Assembly (NCBI GenBank): GCA_963556195.1
Contig: OY744531.1
Span: forward strand, 108,083,620-108,147,619
From: Sepiola atlantica
Lineage: Eukaryota; Mollusca; Cephalopoda; Sepiida; Sepiolidae
Reading direction: 5' to 3'
DNA: 64,000 bases
A program made the translations under genes and the position numbers. Every line of letters starts with the position of its first letter. The stretch's first letter is position 1. Below are positions 1 to 9,000 of the stretch, piece after piece. The notes beneath the pieces were generated by a model, which was not told where the DNA came from, searched no databases, and was given only the letters and a program-made list of their open reading frames with translations.

Positions 1-92
1 CAAGAGCTTTCGCCACATTTTAATCAAGAAAGTTCATACTAAACTCTTTATCCAATTCATGTAAAATGTAAAATTTCTCCATTCATTCTTTT

Positions 93-1435
93 GGTACTGG
101 TATAGATTGGGACCCAAATTCTGTGCCAACTTTGCATCGTCATCTTCGGGTAGTTAACATTAGCTGCCGCAAAAAGCCAATGCAAAGACTGACCAAGGCA
201 CTAAGACAAAATTAGCCAATCAGCTGTCAGCAGATGACCAATTTTCAAGAGATCTCGATAAATTTGTCAAATCAGAAAATTAATTTTAATGATTTAGTTG
301 AGCGAATTCAATCTTCCGAACGAGTCATCTCCTGCTAAGAACGACGTCAAATAGATAAGAAGAAAAAAATGCAGAAACTGCGAATATATGTGCAGGTTAA
401 CGCCAAGGAGCAAGCTGACGGACAAATATGCATGGAGATGCACAAATACTAACTGCAGAGCATGAACATCTGTACGGAAGGTCACGTTTTTTTCTCAAGC
501 AAAAATGGATCTCAATAAGGTACTTAAATTAATATACTTGTGGTCCCAAGAAATGGCAACGTTAAAAAAAATCATTTATTTAAACTTTTCTTGAAAAACA
601 CTTGTTTAGCTATGTTTCGGTCTGCATATATAAAACAATAGACTTTCTACCAATTTTCTGTGTATATAAAAAAAATGGACTGTTTACCAGTTGACTGTTT
701 TATTTCTTGGACAAAAAAAAAAGTTATTGGAAACTTTTCTTGAAAAAAAAATTGTTTATTAACAGTTGATTAGTTATGCTTTCTTTGTTTTATAAAAACA
801 AAAAACTTTTCTTGAAAAAAATTGTTTATTAACAGTTGATTAGTTATGCTTTCTTTGTTTTATAAAACAAAAAAACTTGAAAAAAAATTGTTTATTAAAA
901 GTTGATTAGTTATGCTTTCTTTGTTTTATATTAAAAAAAAACTTTTCTTGAAAAAAAAATTGTTTACTAACAGTTGATTAGCTATGCTTTCTTTGTTTTA
1001 TATAAAAAAACTTTTCTTGAAAAAAAATTGTTTATTAACAGTTGATTAGCTATGCTTTCTTTGTTTTATAAAAAAAAAACTTTTCTTGAAAAAAAATTGT
1101 TTATTAACAGTTGATTAGCTATGCTTTCTTTGTTTTATAAAACAAAAAACTTTTCTTGAAAAAAAATTGTTTATTAACAGTTGATTAGCTATGCTTTCTT
1201 TGTTTTATAAAACAAAAAACTTTTCTTGAAAAAAAATTGTTTATTAACAGTTGATTAGCTATGCTTTCTTTGTTTTATAAAAAAAAAACTTTTCTTGAAA
1301 AAAAAATTGTTTATTAACAGTTGATTAGCTATGCTTTCTTTGTTTTATATAAAAAAAATTTTTTTTTCAAAAACCTTTGACGGCTTTTTACGACGCAAAG
1401 TTGACAGAAATTGGGTCCCAATCTATATCAGTACC
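93..1435. mobile_element. Non-autonomous TIR DNA transposon, copy 1
   Basis: The ends are inverted repeats of about 50 bp beginning GGTACTG and sharing TATAGATTGGGACCCAA. They are flanked by a perfect 8-bp direct repeat ATTCTTTT (85-92 and 1436-1443), which is the target-site duplication. No transposase reading frame is present. Most of the interior is a tandem array (733-1356). A shorter relative lies at 59559-60137 with matching ends (GGTACT, TATAGA, then ACTTTGCGTCGTCA-like sequence). An 8-bp duplication fits hAT, P or Merlin-type transposition; the superfamily is not assigned. Confidence 0.85.
733..1356. repeat. Tandem repeat, about 60-70 bp unit, inside TIR element copy 1
   Basis: About nine units, each with ACTTTTCTTG, an A-run, TTGTTTATTAACAGTTGATT and GCTATGCTTTCTTTGTTTTA. 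Units differ mainly in A-run length. A degenerate unit at about 582-660 and a related single unit in the 59.6-60.1 kb element suggest the array grew from one internal segment of the transposon. Confidence 0.9.
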
Positions 1436-1495
1436 ATTCTTTTTATGCATAACAAAGATTATTACAACTTTTGACCATTTTATCAACAATCTTCA

Positions 1496-2067
1496 ATTAG
1501 TGATGGAATTCTGTTACCTTGAACACGTGCTGTCATCGGGTGGAGGCTGTGAATACGTGGCAGCTACATTTTCCAAGTCTGCTTGGAGACAGTTTAGAGA
1601 GCTGCAACCAATTCTGACAAAAAGACACTTGCCAGCAGCTACGAGAGGTTGTGTATACTCCTCATGTGTCAGAAGTATGAATCCGACCCTGAGCTGTCTC
1701 GGCCGGCACACTAAAGAAACTGCACCTAATAACAAGGCAATGGTCAGATGGATCTGTTTGGTGAGACCTGAACAGAGCATGACTTTTGGATCTCTGCTCG
1801 CGCAGGTCAACTTGGAAAGCCTCGCGGACGTTATGCAGAAGAGCAGACTGTGTTCGCTGAGGCACATTGAGTGACAGTTGAAGTGCTAGCAGAGACCACC
1901 TCTGGCAGACCCAAGTTATCTTGGGAGGACGTGATCAAACGTGATAGGAGAGCCTTGGATTCCATTGGGCCTCACCAAAGACAAGAATGAAGGGGAAGAC
2001 TTAGATTGAGACTGGACAATCAGGCCCCCACCCTCATCAGAGGATTAATTATGGCCTGATTCAACAA
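1496..2067 (+). mobile_element. 3' fragment of a non-LTR retrotransposon (C-terminal ORF2 region)
   Basis: The frame starting near 1500 encodes a stretch with FCYLEHVLSSGGGCE, RGCVYSSCVRS and MVRWICLVRPEQ. This matches the post-RT segment found in the copy at 24966-26310 (SFCYLGDMLSAGAGCE, GKVYDSCVRS, SRWICNVKPDQ). After a stop near 1874 the trail continues in another frame (GRPKLSWEDVIK). The reverse-transcriptase domain is absent, so this is a 5'-truncated dead copy. The exact clade is not assigned. Confidence 0.75.
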
Positions 2068-2098
2068 ATAAACCGGTTGTTGTTGTTGATGACGATGA

Positions 2099-2215
2099 TG
2101 ATGTCTGGCTGTGTCAAAAGGATTTTTTTTTTTTCTTTACATAGTTCACCCCCAAACAAGACTGGTCGCCACTGTAAATGTAAGGGGCTACATAGAAAAG
2201 TAACTCATTTTCAAA
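2099..2215 (-). mobile_element. Small fragment of a CR1/Jockey-like 3' region
   Basis: It shares the run around TTCACCCC-AAACAAG, GCCACTGTA and AAGGGGCTAC with the fragments at 4005-4290 and 6610-6970. Those are themselves the 3' end of the element at 26620-27830. It is very short and T-rich on its left. Confidence 0.5.
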
Positions 2216-2980
2216 TTTTGCTTTATGTAATACTCTATTTTATATGCTTTTTTACTTTTTTTTTTTTTACTTTTTTTTTACATAATTTTTTTTTTTACAT
2301 AATTTTTTAAAAACTTTTTTTTACTTTAAAAAAAAAAAAAAATTTTTACTTTATGCAATAAAGCACTCTACATGATCGTACCAGTATAACAGGTTCACAG
2401 TTAGGATAGCATCTATGCTGGGCAAATGTATTGCTTTCAGAAAATCTACCGACCTAACACATTGTCTTTGGTCAGATTTCACATTGGAGATCATCTAATT
2501 GATCTGTCATTGCACTGCAGTCTGGCGAGAGGACGAGGTGAGTGCCCAGCATTTGCTGCCATATAATTGTTTTACCATGTTATTGGCAATATAATAATGT
2601 ACTTTTTTTATTTATTTATTGTTTATTTTAATGGAAATCGCTCCAGACAATGCATAAAGCCACTTGATGTAAGGAGCTAAAAAAAAATACTTCAAGGTCA
2701 AAAGCAGAAAACAGCAATTCTTCCTCCTTTGTCAGAAACATCGTTCATGGAATGTGATGACTAAAGGACAAACTCATTTTCAAATTTTGTTTTATGCAAA
2801 TGTAGAGAACTATACTACACTTTGATCAACAAACTTGTTCAATTATTCCATCGAATTACATTAGTTGTATAATACAATGCTATGAAATACTTAAACAAGT
2901 ATGGCAACTTTCAATTACCGTTCAAAACAAATTTCACCGTTTATAACATGTTATTAATCTTTATTTCTCTTTATTTTTAG
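2216..2980. other. AT-rich non-coding stretch
   Basis: It contains long T-runs at 2250-2340 and a roughly 55-bp dispersed repeat at 2632-2685 (ATCGCTCCAG, CCACTTGATGTAAGGAGCTAA). A second copy of that repeat lies at 36608-36660. No exon could be supported upstream of the acceptor at 2979-2980. Confidence 0.5.
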
Positions 2981-3036
2981 GAAAATATTTTGAAGTAATC
3001 ACATTATCAAATGCAGATGTTTTAAAAGTTGATAAG
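2981..3036 (+). CDS. CULT gene exon (first one recognised)
   Basis: Acceptor TTATTTTTAG, donor GTAAGT. After two carried bases it reads KYFEVITLSNADVLKVDK; the other two frames hit stops. In the family this segment follows an N-P-x-G motif, so the preceding exon should end just before the Gly. Confidence 0.75.
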
Positions 3037-6000
3037 GTAAGTTGTGTCTTCATTCTGATCAATAAACTGTGAGCTCTTCTTCAGAAACTTAGTTTATTTT
3101 ATTGAGTGCGGATTTTTTATTTATACTTTTTTTCTTGTGTAAAAATGGAATTAATAGATAAATGTTCATTTATTTGAAATATTTTATACCATTTTAATTC
3201 TTAAAATATTATAAAATATATAACATTTTCACATTTTAATTCTTAAAATGTTATAAAATATAACATTTTATAACATTTTAATTCTTAAAAATGTTATAAA
3301 ATATATAACATTTTATAACATTTTAATTCTTAAAAATGTTATAAAATATATAACATTTTATAACATTTTAATTCTTAAAAATGTTATAAAATATATAACA
3401 TTTTATAACATTTTAATTCTTAAAAATGTTATAAAATATATAATATTTTAATTCTTTAAAATGTTATAAAATATATAACATTTTAATTCTTAAAAATGTT
3501 ATAAAATATATAACATTTAAACATTTTAATTCTTAAAAATGTTATAAAATATATAACATTTTAACATTTTAATTCTTAAAATGTTATAAAATGTTTGAAG
3601 CTGAATCCACATTTGATTTTAGAAAATCCAATGTGATCCATTATGTTGAAAGTAAAAGATTGGACAAAATAGTAGCTAGTTAGCAGTAATTTGTAATTAA
3701 CTGAACAAGTCTCTCACTTAGCTATCTATGTATTTCTCTCAACCGCTCTCACTGTATGTCTAATATCATTTTAATGCCTCTGTGAGCATTTACAGAAAGA
3801 GTGACTCTCTTTTTTCAGCATTGCTTCTTAATTGCTTTATTTTGCCATTTAATTTACATAGTGTGTTCGTACACACCGTAAATACATATGTAAATTAGAT
3901 AACGAAATAATAAGTCCCTTTACTTCAATATTATGTTTTTTTTTCGGAAGAATGCCTTAAAGTTAATTGTTATTTCAACCTTTTTTTTTTTAAATTTCTT
4001 TTTAACATAGTTCACCCCAAACAAGGCAGGTTGCCACTGTAGACATAAGGGGCTACTGAGAATTAGGGTTTAAGTTTTGGTGGTCATCCTATGTTGGGAG
4101 CTGTGGTGCAGCAAGACGTCTGTTTACATTAGTTTTAAACTTCTGCATGTCAGTACAGTTGGGGAAACAGGAAGCCGGGGAAAAGTTCCATTGGTCAGCA
4201 GCACAAGGAAAGAAGCTATTGGAATAGAAGGCTCTCCGGCATCTGGGGACCTCCACAGTGAATGGATGGGACTTAACTGATTGTCGGGTAATGTTTTCTT
4301 TGAATTTGGTGCCGTTTTCTCTTTTTAAGCTAAGTGTAAAACCTGAATTTGTATTTTAGAGAGCATTTCTGTGCAATTATTTCTTTTGATTATTTGCTTG
4401 CAATGTGACAAACTGTTACATCTTGATGTTTATACGTTTCGGTTCAATTACAACTCAGAAAAATGAAGGAAGTACGAAGTAGAACCATTAACAGATTTAT
4501 TTAACAAACACTGATTAAATTAGAATGTAAAAAAAACGCTGAACGCGAGATGCTTGTGCGACCGTTCTGTTTACATTTCACTGTCTGCAGACGACATCTT
4601 TAATTGCCAGGGGCGATAACTCTTATTTTACTTTAAGGGAAATAACTCGATTTTGATTTGTTAGGTTGACCTAACACAAACAACGAATTAGAAGATAACA
4701 TTCATATAAGAAATAACTAAATTCGCTTATTGTGTTTCTTTATGATCTGGTCAACTTGTTTCAATGGATCTTTTCCAGATAAGAATGCTATTAAAAAAAA
4801 GAAGTCTTTCAATGTATTCCCATATCTAACTTTTCAACTCATAAAATTGCTTTTGAGGAAAATGCATTTTTAGAATCGAGATTAATTATGCATACACAAA
4901 ATATTATAGCTGAATAAATTATTATACTAAAGCTGTAGAATTTGGATTATTTGTATGATTTGTAGAATTTGGATTATTCGGGTTACTGTTCTCATCTTGA
5001 TTGTTATTCTCACAACTTTTCGACCGCTGTAACCTCCAGCCTTCTTCAGGTGTATCTTTTCAAACTCGGGAATATTTCTGTCGAACTCGGGAATCTGAAC
5101 GGAATTTCAAACGGAACCTTTTATTTAATCCACAGGGGTAGCATGCTCTTTTTCCGTCAGCCATGACTGGAAGAAGTCTTCAGTAATTCACAATTCTTTG
5201 TATCGCCTGCACCGAGAATAATAACTGTTTGAAGTATTTTCGATACAAATTTTATGTACATATCCAGAACTAGAGTAGAAATAGATACACCAATTTTCAG
5301 AAGCTCTTGTAGTTTTGAAGATATTAACATTTATTCAAAGTACGCAAAATAAAAATGAAAACTTAAGGGTGACGGGAAATGACAATCGTTTTTTTTTTTG
5401 TTGTTGAATTTGTTTCTTGTCTAAATTTTCTACAGACTCGATTATAAAGATGTCGGAATGCGTCATTTTCTTGACTTGCTCAATTCTACTTACATTCAAT
5501 TTCAAATGAAAGATTTCCTGAGAAGACACTTTACTAATTTTTATTTGCTATTTAAAAATATTGCACCCATCGACACTTATCTAAAAAGGTCCGTGTGATT
5601 TGATGCTTTCAGCAAGCTTTGAGGGACGAGTTGTTGCAGAAATACAGGAGTCATACTAATAACACCACTTTAGGGGTGAGTAAAATGCACCGCCCTTCAC
5701 GTCAGACCACTTTGCTTTGCCGCAACAAAAAAAGATTGGCGTTTTGTAGAGTTTACTTTAATATTTTTGGGGTTTCATTTTGTTTATTTTGATCATTTCT
5801 TCCTCCTTCTTCTCCTCCTCCTCCTACCCCTGTTGTTTAGATGACAACTCTAATCCTTTTTTTGCTTGTAATACAGCATTTTAGGATACAATTTATTCTG
5901 GAGTCACTACTAGCAACAAATGATGGAAGTACATTTATATGAATATCTTATATTAATGTAGTTGTCCCCTGCTATGTTTGCGTTAAATGTGAATACATAC

Positions 6001-9000
6001 GCCTGAGCCAGAGCCACATTTGTTGAATTTTTTTTTCACAATCATTTTCTTACGTAATTTCATCTGTCGAAAAACAAAACATTTATTTGACTACATTTAT
6101 TAAAGCCCCGACTAAATACCTCAAATGTAAACCTGAACGTAGAACCAAATTTGATATTTTCATGTTTTTATTGAATAGTCATTTATGTTTCTGTATGCTA
6201 TCACCCTACCCTAACCCTAAACCTCATCCGCAAAAAAGCATAAGAATATTCATATTGTCACACCTACTTAAATAACCCTAACCCTAACCCTAACCCGCAT
6301 ATGTGAGTTTAAACATTTGAAGAGTTCAAACGCAAAACGCGATAAATCCAATTCGTTTTAATTCAGACCGTAAACAATAAAAACACGAATATATAAAATC
6401 TAGACTTCGAATGAAAACTGATTTTAATTGAAATCAAAAAGAAGTTATTTCGGTATCATATTATGTAACACACAGTTTTGGAGTGTCGTCGAGTGTTGAA
6501 ATGCAACACTTTTTGTAGGGACATTTTCGTGATTTTGAAAATGGAGTTCATCGCATTTTGCATTCAAACTCTTCATTTGTCATTTTTGTTGAATTTTGTA
6601 TTTGATTGTTTTTGTTTACTTTCATTCATCCCAAACAAGGGGGCACATTTCCATTGAAACGTAAGGGACTACTGTGATTTAGGGACCATACCTATAGGGG
6701 CATCCTAAGTAGGGAGTTGAGCAGCAAAATGTCTGTTCACATCACATTTAAATTTCTGCATGTTAGTACAGTCAGGGAAGCAGGAGACAGGGAGATAATT
6801 CCAAAGTCTAGCAGTTCAAGGGAAGAAACTATTAGAGTAGAAAGCTTTCCGGCATCTGGGGAGCTCTGCAGTGAAGGGGTGGGATTTTGCTGATTGTCGG
6901 GTTGGTCGGGGGTATTTATGTTGAAGGGGCACCATTGCAGCGATGGGAATTAGTAAGGGAAGTCTCCTCTGTTTTCATTTATTCATGACTAAAAAGAAGT
7001 AAATTATTGATCAAGACTACATATTAAAATTGAACAACATGGACCAATGTTTGGTATAAAAGTCTGGTGAAACAGATTATTTTATCTACTTGTTAAGAAA
7101 GCTTTTCTACTCAATCAAGTACTGTATATATATAACCCCCCCCCCTTTTTTTTTTATTTATTTTTTTTTTTTTTATTTTACTTATATTTTTTCATATATT
7201 TTTTAATTTATATTTTTTCATTTATTAATTTTCCAACGAATGTTAAGTCTGCAATATCTTGGATTTAGTTAGTTTGTCTGGGAATTTAAACTGCATTTTA
7301 CATTTTTTTTTTTTTAATGACTCAAAGCTTCTTTAGACTATATATATATATATATATATATACTAGCAGAGGGAATGAAAGTAGTCCTTACATAGTAATA
7401 AACTTATTTTAACATTTTCTCTTAGGAAAAAAGCTTATAAAAAACAAAAATTAATAAATTTAATTAATATCTGTATCTAATGTATAAATTAATTTGGTCA
7501 GATTTTCAACCCGATATAACAATGCATCTGACAAATATTTGATTCTGACTAGACTTATTCCATTTATTATCTTCCGTTATGTTTTTTACTTGAATATAAT
7601 GTCTTTTGGTTCAATTTTTTATGAAAATAATTATTCTGGATAGGAATAATAATAAACTAAAGACATTTTTCCTTCCTGACATAATCTGCTTGCACCCTTG
7701 ATAAAAAAGTTTTGTCATTTTGCTATCTATTTCGTCTATCAGACAAACAATTGCATGTGTTTCCGAGATGTAGGAGGTAACACTGCTTTCCCTAGATTGC
7801 TCCACTTAACCTTGATCCCCATCTTATAATGTTAAGTGTTTAGCAAGGTGGCATTAAGTACCATTTTTTTTTTTAGTCATTGGTGTTACTCGACCGAGGA
7901 TTAAACTCCGGTCTTCCGAACCATTAGCAAAAATTACATATATGATAAAGACAGGAATAAAATGTTCCAACGTAATGGAAAAGGAAAAAGGAAAACCAAA
8001 ATAATATTTATGTATTCATCAACGTTTCGTCTTTATTGATAGACTTCCTCAGCATATGTTTGAAGAAAAATCATACACGTACAAACATTTTTTGTCAGCA
8101 GGCTCAGAGTGGAGGTACTAAGGACAGTTTTTAATAGAACAAATATGAAAGAGTTATACCAAAGTTATTAATTAGAGAATTTTTTTAACCGACAGTTTTG
8201 CTTCATAGAAAAGTGTATTTAAGTGAAATATTTTAATGAGTTTTGGGTAATTAAGACATTCTTTCATACCAAGTTATTATAGTTATTATAACTGGGAGAC
8301 ATCTTACAGAAAATAGTCAGTTAAATTACTTCAATTTCAACCTCAGAAAAGTAAATTTCCGTTTAAGTTGCTGCAAGTCGTTTTACAAGATTTTCTAATT
8401 TCCCTGAAAATGACTGGAGAGAAAAAATACGAAAAACAAATGCAAAATGAATTTTGGAAGTTTTCTCTATTCATTCTGCCGCCATCACCATCAGATCAAA
8501 GCAGGCAGCTGACATAAGTTAGCGCATTTACCAATGTGCATTTTAATATACATGTTTTTTTTTTTCTTCCTTTTATTCTTTTTAGGCGCACAGAGAGGAA
8601 AGCTGGTTTCCTGGTTTTAGTTGGTCGATCTGCGTCTGCCCAAGTTGTGGTATTCATTTGGGTTGGTGAGTATTATGATTTTATATTGTTGCAAACATAT
8701 TGGCTACTTGGTAGAATTTAAAAAAATTTATTATAGAGATTCCAAACAATTCCGGTTCTGATCTAAAAAGTGTATTATTCCGTTTCGAATCCTGTGTTTG
8801 ATGCAAAGTTGAAAACTACATTACAAGAAAGAAGTGAGAAACTGCGATTTTGTTCTTAATCCTGATGTCTTATTATTCAGTAATTCAAGACACCAGCCAA
8901 CCACGAATAAAAACATTTTTTTTTTGCGTATGTTTTAACTGCATTACAAAAAATAAGTGAGAAACTGCAATTAAACCGTTTCTAAACATTCAGTAATAAA

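Noticed and set aside
2473..2536. Possible exon between GGTCAG and CGAG|GTGAGT upstream of the CULT exons
   Set aside because: The splice-like signals are present but the encoded residues lack the expected CxxC and NPxG motifs of the CULT N-terminal half.
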